Shown here: positions 51,132 to 59,623 of the stretch, piece by piece
Position numbering within the stretch: position 1 is the first letter of the stretch
How the letters are laid out: each line of letters begins with the position of its first letter
NCBI GenBank assembly: GCA_035528905.1
Contig: DATKXU010000103.1
Location: forward strand, 14,238-78,237
DNA: 64,000 nucleotides
Direction: 5' to 3'
Source of the DNA: DATKXU01 sp035528905
GTDB lineage: Bacteria > Armatimonadota > UBA5829 > DTJY01
Position numbers and translations under genes: made by a program
The notes under the pieces: model-generated
Seen by the model: the letters and a program-made list of their open reading frames with translations, nothing else
What the model was told of the DNA's origin: nothing
The model's database searches: none

Positions 51132-51260
51132 CAGTCAGCCGTCAGCGGCTGGCAGTTAGCAGCTATCTGGGGGTTGAGAATCGCCGTTCGAAGATGCCTT
51201 CTACAATCCGAAATCCGCAATCCCTCCCGCCTAGCGGACGGGATCCCGCCAAAGGCGGGA
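51132..51260. repeat. Multi-type repeat block between araD and araB
   Basis: Three types occur in the 154-base gap: TCAGCCG-type 7-nt period repeats (51132-51164), TCCGAAATCCGCAATCC 8-nt period repeats (51204-51223) and a TCCCGCC-AAA-GGCGGGA hairpin (51244-51260). The hairpin could affect araB expression relative to araD. Confidence 0.6.
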
Positions 51261-51272
51261 AAATCCGAAATA

Positions 51273-51920
51273 TCAGGTCTCCTGTCCGTACTTCTCCATG
51301 TACTGCCGATGGGCGCGTTTGACTTCCTCCGGGGGAAGCTCTTCCGGCCGGCCGAGGAGTAGGGCCAGGTAGCACGTCTTCGCGACGTCCTCAACCATGG
51401 CCGCCGCCTTGAAGGCATCTTGAACCGTCCGGCCGATGGTGAAGACGCCGTGATTCCTCATCAAAATCGCCGGGCAGTCGCCGATCTTCGCCACAATCTC
51501 CTGTCCGATCTCCTCCCCGCCGATCTTCGCGTAATCCGAAACCGGGATCGCGCAGCCGAACTCGTCCGCAATCGCGGTCAGGTAGCACGGAATAGGCCTC
51601 CCCAGTGCGGCAAAGGCGGTGGCGTAGTTCGAATGCGTGTGGATCACGCTGCCTACATCCGGCATGTGCCGGTAGACGTATAGATGCGTAGCCGTATCCA
51701 CCGATGGATTGTACCGGCCTTCGACGATGTTGCCATCCAAATCAACGACGGAGACTTCCTGTGGGGTAAGCTCGTCGAAGTCCAGGCCGCTCGGCTTGAT
51801 GATGACGAGATTGGACGCGAAGTCCCTGGCGCTCACGTTGCCGCTTGTGCTGGTGACAAGCCCACGCTCCGGCAGGAGCTTGTTGTACTTGCACACAAGG
51901 GATTTTAGCTCTTCCAGCAT
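51273..51920 (-). CDS. araD: L-ribulose-5-phosphate 4-epimerase (class II aldolase family)
   Basis: This 215-residue zinc enzyme epimerises L-ribulose 5-phosphate to D-xylulose 5-phosphate or a related aldol. It has TSTSGNVSAR (near 24-33), IIKPSGLDF, the zinc ligands in HTHSNYA (near 98-104) and MRNHGVF. It could instead be a related L-fuculose-phosphate aldolase, but araB next door argues for AraD. ATG at 51920 has GAGG nine bases upstream; a much longer frame overlaps the promoter region and is rejected. Confidence 0.9.
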   Translation of the reverse strand: MLEELKSLVCKYNKLLPERGLVTSTSGNVSARDFASNLVIIKPSGLDFDELTPQEVSVVDLDGNIVEGRYNPSVDTATHLYVYRHMPDVGSVIHTHSNYATAFAALGRPIPCYLTAIADEFGCAIPVSDYAKIGGEEIGQEIVAKIGDCPAILMRNHGVFTIGRTVQDAFKAAAMVEDVAKTCYLALLLGRPEELPPEEVKRAHRQYMEKYGQET

Positions 51921-51970
51921 AGAACTAGGCCTCAAGGATAGATTGCAGTGGAAGTACGACCGTCGGCTCG

Positions 51971-51999
51971 ATTCTACAGGATATTTCTGGAGAACGCAA
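51971..51999 (-). promoter_or_regulatory. Promoter of araD-araB
   Basis: TTGCGT and TAGAAT are 17 bases apart; transcription would start near 51964. Its -35 box is two bases from that of the divergent promoter at 52002-52031. Confidence 0.7.
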
Positions 52000-52001
52000 G
52001 C

Positions 52002-52031
52002 GTGACAAAGCCATGCCCGGTCGGGTATAGT
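52002..52031 (+). promoter_or_regulatory. Promoter of the aldo/keto reductase gene
   Basis: GTGACA and TATAGT are 18 bases apart. It lies back to back with the araDB promoter, so one regulator bound between them could govern both. Confidence 0.65.
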
Positions 52032-52055
52032 AGAGACATACGAGGAGGTTCTAGC

Positions 52056-52988
52056 ATGGAGTACCGCAGCCTGGGAGACAGCGGATTGAGAGTCTCCGAG
52101 GTCATGCTCGGAACGTGGGCGATAGGCGGCAACCAATGGGGGCCTGCGGACGACGCCGAATCGGTTGTGACCATAAAGCGAGCGATTGATCTGGGAATCA
52201 CTGCGATAGACACCGCTCCCGGATACGGCTACGGCCATGCCGAAGAGCTGGTCGGTCAGGCCATCAAGGGCTACCCACGGGAGAGCGTAGTCATTGCCAC
52301 GAAGACGGGGCTTGCCTGGGATGAGACACGCCCATTCTTCATTGACAACGGTCGGGAGCACGTGCTTCGAGAGATCGAGAACAGCCTGCGGAGGCTTCAG
52401 ACCGACTACGTTGACCTGCTTCAGATTCACTGGCCTGACAGAGACACCCCGGTGGAGGAGACTTTAGAAGCGATGATCGAGCTCCAGCAGGCTGGCAAGG
52501 TCAGGCATATCGGGGTCTCCAACTTCAACGTGCCCCTGCTGGAGCGCTCAATCCGGGCGGCAAAGATAGCGTCTCTCCAGCCGGGATACAACCTATTCGA
52601 GCGGCACATAGAAGCAGAGATACTGCCATTCTGCAAGAGCCACAACATCGGCATCATCGCGTACGGGCCGCTTGCCAAGGGCCTCCTCACGGGAAAATTC
52701 AATGGCGATGAGACGTTCCCCGACAACGATATTCGCCGGTGGGATCAACACTTTCAAGGCAGCCACTTCAAGGAAAACGTCGCGAAGGTCGAGCGCCTTC
52801 GGGCCATTGCCGAGAAATACCGGAAAACGCCCGGCCAGCTTGCTATAGGATGGATTCTGGAGCACCCGGGGATCTCAGCAGCAATAGCGGGAGCCCGGCG
52901 TCCGTCGCAGGTCGAGGACAACGCCGGCGCCAGCGGCTGGCACATCGCACCGGAAGACATGACGGAGATCGAGCGGATATTCGTCTAG
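52056..52988 (+). CDS. Aldo/keto reductase
   Basis: This 310-residue NADP-dependent oxidoreductase has the TIM-barrel AKR signature (SLGDSGLRVSEVMLGTW, then DTAPGYGYGHAEELVG with the catalytic Tyr, and IGVSNFNVPLLER). The catalytic Lys lies in VVIATKTGLAWDE. The ending QVEDNAGASGW is usual. Subfamily is closest to the general stress or aryl/sugar AKR12/AKR14 types, from memory. ATG at 52056 has GAGGAGG seven bases upstream. Divergence from araDB suggests sugar reduction or oxidation. Confidence 0.93.
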   Translation: MEYRSLGDSGLRVSEVMLGTWAIGGNQWGPADDAESVVTIKRAIDLGITAIDTAPGYGYGHAEELVGQAIKGYPRESVVIATKTGLAWDETRPFFIDNGREHVLREIENSLRRLQTDYVDLLQIHWPDRDTPVEETLEAMIELQQAGKVRHIGVSNFNVPLLERSIRAAKIASLQPGYNLFERHIEAEILPFCKSHNIGIIAYGPLAKGLLTGKFNGDETFPDNDIRRWDQHFQGSHFKENVAKVERLRAIAEKYRKTPGQLAIGWILEHPGISAAIAGARRPSQVEDNAGASGWHIAPEDMTEIERIFV

Positions 52989-53003
52989 GCAAGGAAGAAT
53001 CTC

Positions 53004-53624
53004 GTGGCAAAGGTATTCCTCATTCGACACGGCGAGGTTGACTGGAACCGGCAGAACGCATATATCGGCTCCACTGATCTACCGCTTAACCCGATGGGAC
53101 AAGCGCAGGCTCGGCAGCTTGCGGATTACCTGCGGACCAAGAAGATTTCAGCTATCTACTCCAGCAGCCTGATACGGGCTGTCCAGACTGCCGAGACCAT
53201 CGCGGAGCGCCTCGGCGTCGCCGTCAATATATGCCCCGAGCTCCGCGAGGTTGACTACGGCGAGTGGGAAGGCGTTCCTGAATCGGAAGTTCGAGAGCGC
53301 TATCCAGACTTCTACCCCGCCTGGAGAGCCAATCCCCTGGAAGTCCGAACGCCGGGCGGCGAGACATTCGGCGAACTTAGGGACCGCGTGCTCCCTGCCT
53401 TCATCCAGCTTGCACAGGCACATCCAAACCAGAACACGGCGATAATCGCCCACAAGAGCACGAACCGCGTGATACTCGCGTGCCTGCTCGGCGCGGACGT
53501 GAATCGTTATCGGCAGATCGGACAGGGGAATTCCTGCATCAACACAATCGAAGTCAGATCAGATGGCAGATTCGTTGTTGACAGCATCAATGTGCGAGGG
53601 CATTTGCTGGATGCCGGCTGCTAG
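53004..53624 (+). CDS. Histidine phosphatase (phosphoglycerate mutase-like)
   Basis: This 206-residue protein has the RHGE catalytic motif (FLIRHGEVDWN, about 6-16), the phosphohistidine neighbour arginine segment SSSLIRAVQTAET and the catalytic His in AIIAHKSTNRVI. It is of the alpha-ribazole phosphatase/GpmB class, but the substrate is not decided. The GTG start at 53004 has AAGGAAG upstream. It is co-transcribed with the aldo/keto reductase (15-base gap), so a sugar phosphate is the more likely substrate. Confidence 0.9.
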   Translation: MAKVFLIRHGEVDWNRQNAYIGSTDLPLNPMGQAQARQLADYLRTKKISAIYSSSLIRAVQTAETIAERLGVAVNICPELREVDYGEWEGVPESEVRERYPDFYPAWRANPLEVRTPGGETFGELRDRVLPAFIQLAQAHPNQNTAIIAHKSTNRVILACLLGADVNRYRQIGQGNSCINTIEVRSDGRFVVDSINVRGHLLDAGC

Positions 53625-55705
53625 TGGACAGGTGCGGCCTCGAGGGCCTTCAGCCGCTGGATCAGATCGCTCCGGAGTTCCTCGACCTGCTCCTCCATTT
53701 CCGAGTCGCGGCGGCCGACGGCCTCCAGGATCGCGCCCACAGCTTTCATAGACTCCTGATACCGCGCGACCCTTTCGAGAGCCTTGATATACTCCTTCCT
53801 CGCACTTTGCACATCGCCCTGCTGCTCGAAGCTGCGCCCAAGGCCCTCGTGGGCGAAGACGTACTCCGGCTCTGCGAACTCCGGTGTGGCCCTGATCCGG
53901 CCATACGGGCTGTTCTCCAGCGCGACCATCCGCTTCCATACACCGAGCGCGTCCTTCGCACGGCCGTCTTCCTCATATCTGCGTGCCAATGCAAGAAGCA
54001 GCTCAAGCGCATTCGGATCCCTCTGGATTGCCGCCTGGAATGCCCGAATAGCGTCCTCAGCGCGCGGATGGTAGTCGTAGACTCGCGCCAAGTGGTAATA
54101 GTTCTTCGCATCGGTAGGCTCGAGCCGGATGGCCGTGCGAATCTCACGCTCCGCCTGTTGACCGTAGGACGAATCGCCTGATCCGCTCGCCAACGCAAGG
54201 TATAACTGACACAGTCGCCTGTGGTATCTCGCGTTCAACGGATCCAGGCTGGTCGCTCTCTTGTACGACACCTCTGCCCCTTTCGTATCCTGCGATTTCA
54301 AGCGCCTATCTCCCTGACCGAAGCACAGCTCACCACCAAGCATAGCAAGCACGCCCACTAGAGCCAGCCCCAGGAGCACAATGCCGACGCCCCGATACCC
54401 GCGCGCCAGCCTGAAATCGCTTGATGGTGCGGGATGTCCAAGCGCAACCGCCGCGCCCAGGACAGCCCAGAAACTGATGCCGATAGCCGTTACATACCAG
54501 TCCGAATCCACGAGGTTCCTCGCCATCGAGGCGGCAGCCCCTGCAAGCAGTCCGCTCACCATGAGATTGCGCTGCGGCATCCAGGCATATCCGTGGGAGA
54601 GCGCAGCTTCGGAGTCGTCCGGCTGTCCGGCGATGCGCCTTCGTATCAGCGAACCAGCGACAGGCAGCGCAGACAAGCCCAGAAGCACCACGAGAGATGC
54701 CGCCGACAAGGGGCCTGCTTCGGCTGCCAATTGGAGATAGCTGTTGTGGGCCAGCTTAGTGAAGCCGACAATTGCATACTTTGGGTAGGCGACCTCGAAC
54801 GTCCCAATGCCCGTGCCGTTGACGAGGTGCGCCTCGCACATGCGGGCCGTCCCTTTCCAGGTGTATATCCGAAAGCCGGCCGAATGAGATTCGGCCTTCA
54901 CAGAAGCAACCCGGCTGGCAAGCGGCTTTCCTAGAGCCAGCCCTGCCACAAGAATCGGCAGTATCAGCAGCGACGCCCTGAGTAGCTGCGGCTTCTTAAA
55001 GTCCCGCGACAGCAGAGCCAGCAGCATGAACGCCGCGACTCCACCGGCCGACGCAACAGCGCCAAATCTCGATCCAGACATTAGGATATTCGCCAGGATT
55101 AGCAGCACCGACAGGCCGCCAACCACCGAGATCGCCAAGGCCGTTCGGGACAAGTACCAGGCCAGCACGACGGGCAGCATCAAGGCCATGAACCCGGCGA
55201 GGAAATCCGGGTTGAAGAACGTCGAGAAAATGCGCTGGCGTGCCGACTCGCCCAGCACATATTCGTTGAACCCCAGGATCGCTACCAGCGTCGCAGCAAC
55301 CGCCAATGACCCGAGCATGCTGTACAACGCGCGCCGAGCGCGGCCCATACCTGCGATCATGAGGAACACCATCACGTAGCACGCGGTATTCGCAAGCTCG
55401 CGCAGACTCGCATGGAGGCTGACCGAATCCAGCGCCGACAGCACGAGCAGCCCGAAAAAGACGCCTGCGGATAAGACTACGCTCCTGCCGGGCAGATCAA
55501 GCGATCCGCCTCTCGATGCCCCGATAACCCAGATCAGGACAGAGACCAGCGCAAGGGCCTGCATGGAGAGGATGGGAATCGAGGTCAGCCTTCCTGCCAC
55601 GAGCGGAGACAGGAATACAACAAAGGCAAGGAGCACCATTTGCAGACTGAAGAACCCCGGCCGAGGCGGCGTGCGCACTGATTTCCTACCCTTATCAACT
55701 TTCAC
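53621..55705 (-). CDS. O-antigen ligase/polymerase-family membrane protein with TPR C-terminus
   Basis: This 694-residue protein combines about 11 transmembrane helices of the Wzy/WaaL (O-antigen ligase) family (to about residue 445) with a soluble C-terminal domain of tetratricopeptide repeats (about 465-690). The large periplasmic loop has NGTGIGTFEVAYPKYA and the conserved AHNSYLQLAAEAGPLSA segment. It should polymerise or ligate glycans in the inner membrane; the TPRs may recruit partners. GTG at 55705 overlaps the GT2 stop by 11 bases with AAGGAAG upstream. Members with TPR tails are often found in Gram-negative surface polysaccharide loci. Confidence 0.88.
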   Translation of the reverse strand: MKVDKGRKSVRTPPRPGFFSLQMVLLAFVVFLSPLVAGRLTSIPILSMQALALVSVLIWVIGASRGGSLDLPGRSVVLSAGVFFGLLVLSALDSVSLHASLRELANTACYVMVFLMIAGMGRARRALYSMLGSLAVAATLVAILGFNEYVLGESARQRIFSTFFNPDFLAGFMALMLPVVLAWYLSRTALAISVVGGLSVLLILANILMSGSRFGAVASAGGVAAFMLLALLSRDFKKPQLLRASLLILPILVAGLALGKPLASRVASVKAESHSAGFRIYTWKGTARMCEAHLVNGTGIGTFEVAYPKYAIVGFTKLAHNSYLQLAAEAGPLSAASLVVLLGLSALPVAGSLIRRRIAGQPDDSEAALSHGYAWMPQRNLMVSGLLAGAAASMARNLVDSDWYVTAIGISFWAVLGAAVALGHPAPSSDFRLARGYRGVGIVLLGLALVGVLAMLGGELCFGQGDRRLKSQDTKGAEVSYKRATSLDPLNARYHRRLCQLYLALASGSGDSSYGQQAEREIRTAIRLEPTDAKNYYHLARVYDYHPRAEDAIRAFQAAIQRDPNALELLLALARRYEEDGRAKDALGVWKRMVALENSPYGRIRATPEFAEPEYVFAHEGLGRSFEQQGDVQSARKEYIKALERVARYQESMKAVGAILEAVGRRDSEMEEQVEELRSDLIQRLKALEAAPVH

Positions 55706-56693
55706 CGGAGTCTTCCTTAGCGCTGTGGTCTGTCGCCGCAGCCTCTTTCCGGAGCGTCTCAAGCCGCAGCGCATGCCTTATCCGGCGGGCCGTCAGCCAC
55801 CTGAGGTACTTCAGGTGGTTGCGAGCGACAATCCCTCTCGCAACGGCGAACAGGGCGACAGGCGCGATCAGCCGAGTAAGAATCGAAGATCGCTGTGCAT
55901 AATGCTTCTTGAAAAAGCGGTACATGCTCTTGTGGAACTCGATGATCATCGCGTTCGCATTTCTGTCGGTGCTCCGGCCTATCACATGGACCACCGTTGC
56001 CTGCGGGTAGTAGGCCACTCGCCAGCCGGCCTGTTTTGCGCGATAACCGAGGTCTACATCCTCACAGTACATGAAAAACCGCTCGTCAAGCGGACCTATG
56101 TCGTCGAGCAGCTCCCGGCGGATGACCATAGCAGCGCCGGATACCCAGTCCACATCGCGGGGATCGCTGTGGTCCCAGTCGGTCATGCGGTAATCCCTGG
56201 TATATGCATTCCTTGGGAAGAGTCTTCCAAGCAGCGTATAGCGGAACAACGCGGCCTTAAGTGTAGGGAATCGGCGGCACGAGTACTGAAGCGACCCGTC
56301 CGGGTTCAGGATCTTGGGCCCGAAGATGCCCACATCAGGATTCTCATCCCCGAATCGCACGAGCGCTGGAAACGCGCCTTTCTCTATCTCCGTGTCGGGA
56401 TTCAAGAGGAGTATGTACCTTCCCCGGGCCGCTTCGATGCCTATGTTGCCAGCCCTCGCAAATCCCACGTTCTCGGCATTCCGGATCATCCGTACCCACG
56501 GGAACTCCCGCCGGACCATTTCAACGCTGTCGTCCAACGAAGCGTTGTCCACCACGATGGTCTCCGTGCTGTCGGAGTCCGCCTCTCTTATCGAGCGCAG
56601 GCACTTTCCCAGCTCATCCCGCGCATTCCAGTTTACTATCACGACGGACAGGTCAACCGATCCTGCGCCGCAATCTTCTCTATCTGTCTGCAA
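55695..56693 (-). CDS. Glycosyltransferase family 2 (rhamnosyltransferase-like)
   Basis: This 332-residue enzyme transfers a sugar to a nascent surface glycan. It has the GT-A opening SVVIVNWNARDELGKCLRSI, the DNAS..D and LNPDTEI motif (DxD equivalent), and WVSGAAMVIRRELLDDIG then FMYCEDVDLGYRAKQAGW, the pattern of WbbL-like rhamnosyltransferases. It is a paralogue of the next gene, sharing this order throughout. The start is TTG at 56693 with GAGG upstream, overlapping the previous gene by 14 bases. Confidence 0.92.
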   Translation of the reverse strand: MQTDREDCGAGSVDLSVVIVNWNARDELGKCLRSIREADSDSTETIVVDNASLDDSVEMVRREFPWVRMIRNAENVGFARAGNIGIEAARGRYILLLNPDTEIEKGAFPALVRFGDENPDVGIFGPKILNPDGSLQYSCRRFPTLKAALFRYTLLGRLFPRNAYTRDYRMTDWDHSDPRDVDWVSGAAMVIRRELLDDIGPLDERFFMYCEDVDLGYRAKQAGWRVAYYPQATVVHVIGRSTDRNANAMIIEFHKSMYRFFKKHYAQRSSILTRLIAPVALFAVARGIVARNHLKYLRWLTARRIRHALRLETLRKEAAATDHSAKEDSGES

Positions 56694-57537
56694 ATGTCAG
56701 CCTCGAAGCAAGAAATGAGTTAACCCTTATTGCCATCAGGATGAACCAGTATACAGGCAGCGGAAGGCGGCTTCTGTAGTGCTTCTGATAGAACTTGCGC
56801 AGCGCCCGGTGCGACTCCCTGACCATCTGCGGCCTGACCTGCCGTGTGCTCGCCCCTCCGTAGTGCACCACCTCGGCTCCTGCGGTGAAGTAGACCTTCC
56901 ACCCCATTTGCTTCGCACGGTAGCACCAGTCAACTTCGTTAAAGAATATTGGGAAATCCTTGTCAAACTTGCCTACGCCATCCCATGCCTTCCTCGATAT
57001 TAGAAGGCAAGAACCCATGGGCTGGTCAACCTCCGCATCACGCGAGTAATCGAAATATGTCATCCGATACGATCCGAAAAGCCTCCTCCGCGGGAAAAGA
57101 CGGCTCAGCCCCGCGTATTCGAAGAGCACTCCCAGCGGGCCCGGGAAGCTGCGGCACGAGCGCTGGACCTTTCCGTCGGGCGCTGCCAGGCGGCAGCCGA
57201 CGGCGGCCGCGTCCGGATGCCCCTTCGCGAAAGAGACCAGCGCGCCGAGCACCCCAGGCTTCAACTCAGTGTCGGGATTGAGCAGCAGAATGTACTCTCC
57301 CCTCGACGCCGAGATTCCCTGGTTGTTCGCCTCCGCGTACCCCAGATTCTCCGCGTTCTCGATCAAGCTCACCTCGCCGAACCGCTCCCGGACCATCTGA
57401 GCGCTCCCGTCCGAGGAACCATTGTCAACCACTATGACTTCGGCCGCGCCAGCGGACGAATCTGCCCGGATTGATTCCAGGCACCGCAGCAGGTAATCCC
57501 TTGTGTTCCAGTTCACAATGACAACCGACAGAACCAT
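56680..57537 (-). CDS. Glycosyltransferase family 2 (rhamnosyltransferase-like)
   Basis: This 285-residue enzyme starts VLSVVIVNWNTRDYLLRCL and has LLNPDTELKP, QPMGSCLLISRKAWDGVG and FNEVDWCYRAKQMGWKVYF, parallel to the paralogue at 55695-56693. The two genes overlap and probably arose by duplication, acting at successive steps. The ED of the second enzyme is NEVDW here, so the acidic pair is changed to E-x-D. Confidence 0.92.
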   Translation of the reverse strand: MVLSVVIVNWNTRDYLLRCLESIRADSSAGAAEVIVVDNGSSDGSAQMVRERFGEVSLIENAENLGYAEANNQGISASRGEYILLLNPDTELKPGVLGALVSFAKGHPDAAAVGCRLAAPDGKVQRSCRSFPGPLGVLFEYAGLSRLFPRRRLFGSYRMTYFDYSRDAEVDQPMGSCLLISRKAWDGVGKFDKDFPIFFNEVDWCYRAKQMGWKVYFTAGAEVVHYGGASTRQVRPQMVRESHRALRKFYQKHYRSRLPLPVYWFILMAIRVNSFLASRLTFADR

Positions 57538-57548
57538 TTTGAGGCTCG

Positions 57549-58229
57549 CTACTTCTTCAAACGTTTGACGTAGCCGATAAGTTCCGCAAGGCCGCGGACG
57601 ACCAGGTCCGGCTTCACCTCGTCGAAGAAATCATCCGGGCGCCCCGGACGCAGGAAGCCGACGGTTCGCGTTCCGGCCGCCTTTCCTCCTTGAACGTCCA
57701 TCCAGTGGTCGCCCACCATGATTGCTTCCTCCGGACGCACGCCGAGCATATCGAGCGCACGGTGCAGGTGATCCGGGTGGGGCTTGGCGTTCGGGACGTC
57801 GTCCCTTGTGAGGAGCACATCCCATGACATGCCGCTTCTGGCGGTTGACACGCGGACTGCCGAGCCGCAGCTCCTCGTGATTATCCCGATCTTGATCTGT
57901 GCTTCACGAAGGGCATTGAGCAGGGCAACAGCGCCGCCGACCGGCTGCGCCTCCCGGCAGTGGGCAAGCTCGATCTGTTCCAGCTTCTCGAAAGCCTCAC
58001 CCCTCACTCGGTCCGCATCATCCGGTCGGGAAGATTCCATTAGCCGCAGTGCGATGAAATCCACGATTGATAAGATGTCTAGGCCCTGCATTTCGGATGC
58101 CGGAACGCCGTACCTTTCGCCGAGGGCCAGCATCTCCCTTCTCATAAGGCCGAAATCTATATTGGTCTCGACCAGCGTGCCGTCGAGGTCGAACAGCACG
58201 GCCCGGATGCCGTGGAAAGGGTTAGTCAT
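57549..58229 (-). CDS. HAD-superfamily phosphatase (phosphoglycolate phosphatase-like)
   Basis: This 226-residue HAD phosphatase has DxDGT (LFDLDGTLVETNIDF, about 12-26), the motif II Thr and motif IV GDHWMDVQGG (near 170). A cap domain of type 1 lies between. The -10 box at 58237-58242 overlaps the first in-frame ATG (58236-58238), so the start is more likely ATG at 58229, which sits at the predicted transcription start. The mRNA is therefore probably leaderless. The substrate is unknown. Confidence 0.85.
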   Translation of the reverse strand: MTNPFHGIRAVLFDLDGTLVETNIDFGLMRREMLALGERYGVPASEMQGLDILSIVDFIALRLMESSRPDDADRVRGEAFEKLEQIELAHCREAQPVGGAVALLNALREAQIKIGIITRSCGSAVRVSTARSGMSWDVLLTRDDVPNAKPHPDHLHRALDMLGVRPEEAIMVGDHWMDVQGGKAAGTRTVGFLRPGRPDDFFDEVKPDLVVRGLAELIGYVKRLKK

Positions 58230-58236
58230 TTGACTC

Positions 58237-58265
58237 ATTATAGACGTTCCACAGGCCAGGGTCAA
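58237..58265 (-). promoter_or_regulatory. Sigma-70 promoter giving a leaderless HAD mRNA
   Basis: TTGACC and TATAAT are exactly 17 bases apart. The predicted transcription start (near 58230) coincides with the ATG at 58229. Confidence 0.8.
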
Positions 58266-58327
58266 CGCAGGCAGCCATGTCCGGCAGCGAACGGCTAAGA
58301 GTCAAGGGTCAGACCGGCGGCAGATAC

Positions 58328-59623
58328 CTACACAGCATGGGGCATCACGGGGATTATGCAAGTCGCCAGCGCCACGATCTGAACAATGAGCGTGATGCCC
58401 ACCACCAGGTGCGGCATGAACCGGCGCCATTGTGCGGGCAGCAGCTCGCTGATTCCCAGCGCCCAGAGCACGGATATCGGTATCAGCGCGGGATATAGGT
58501 AACGCCCCTGCGCCTGGAAGAAGGTCAAGTTAAACCTGATGAATGCCAGCAGCACTAGAGCTATAGTCACACCATAGACCAGCAGCACGTCGCGACTTGC
58601 AACGGAAGTCGCCCTTATGCGGACTGTGCTGCGCAGGGACCCGATTCCGGCGGCAATTGAGATAGCCGCCAGCGCGCAGTACGTCCACGTCGGCATGAAG
58701 ACCTTCATGTGACCAAAGACGCCCCAGAAGCTCGCGAACGTCCATGCCCCAACCAACGCAGAATAGACTCCCCATGACCAGCCTTTGCTCAGCAAGGACT
58801 CAAGGGTTGCGGTATGCTGGAATGCCCGCTGAAACTGAGACATCGCGAACGGATCGCCGAAGATGGCCTGATTACGAACCAGCCACCAGGCCCCGATGAT
58901 AAGGCTGACGCCGACTGCCGCTCCGAGGTGGCCGGCGACTGACTTCGCCGCCAGCGTCCCCCGCTGCCATGCGAGCAAATAGGCCAGCAGAGCAACCGGG
59001 AAGAGCAGAACACAGGTCGTCTTCGTCAGCAAGCCAATGCCCAGCACCAGCCCAAGGCCGACTGTTCTCCTCCACTTCGGCCCGTCCACGAGCATCCCGG
59101 CTATTACAAGAAGAGCCAGCCCAAAGACCACTTCCGCCAGAGGATCATTGCTGACAGAGCTGCTCAGCATGACGTGTGTCGGCAGCAGGGCGACGAAGCC
59201 TGCAACTGCGAGCGGGAGTCCTTTCTCCTCCGGCAGCGCAGCGCGGACGGCAGCATAGGCTATTAGGATTGAGAGCCCGCCGAGAAGCAGGGAAAGCAGC
59301 CGAACCATTTCCGCCGGGTTCGCCAACCCGCTTAACCGGCCTGCGAGGTAGAACGGCACTCCCATGAGATAGTAGAGCGGAGGCTGGTGGTACTCGTATC
59401 CTTCCGGATCCGAGGTAGAGAACACAGGCAGGGAACGCGACTCAACGAGCGCCTGCACGTATTTCCCATGCGGACGTTCGTCGGGAGACGCTCCGAACGG
59501 CGTACAGCGCCAGTACACCAGCGCGAGCACCACGTGGACGACGAGAATCGCGGCGAGGTATTTCACCCCCGGATCCGTCGTTCGCTTATCCCCAGTTTGC
59601 TTGATCCTGCTGCGCTTCGTCAT
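58328..59623 (-). CDS. GT-C-fold membrane glycosyltransferase (GT39/DUF2142-like)
   Basis: This 431-residue protein has about ten hydrophobic helices. Its first luminal loop has SPDERPHGKYVQALVES (near 46-62), which resembles the PDE-x-x-H catalytic loop of DUF2142 and related GT-C enzymes that use lipid-linked sugars. The C-terminus has the aromatic-rich GRYLYPALIPISVLWAL segment seen in ArnT/PMT-like proteins. ATG at 59623 overlaps the stop of the next-upstream gene by four bases. Its acceptor is unknown. Confidence 0.8.
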   Translation of the reverse strand: MTKRSRIKQTGDKRTTDPGVKYLAAILVVHVVLALVYWRCTPFGASPDERPHGKYVQALVESRSLPVFSTSDPEGYEYHQPPLYYLMGVPFYLAGRLSGLANPAEMVRLLSLLLGGLSILIAYAAVRAALPEEKGLPLAVAGFVALLPTHVMLSSSVSNDPLAEVVFGLALLVIAGMLVDGPKWRRTVGLGLVLGIGLLTKTTCVLLFPVALLAYLLAWQRGTLAAKSVAGHLGAAVGVSLIIGAWWLVRNQAIFGDPFAMSQFQRAFQHTATLESLLSKGWSWGVYSALVGAWTFASFWGVFGHMKVFMPTWTYCALAAISIAAGIGSLRSTVRIRATSVASRDVLLVYGVTIALVLLAFIRFNLTFFQAQGRYLYPALIPISVLWALGISELLPAQWRRFMPHLVVGITLIVQIVALATCIIPVMPHAV

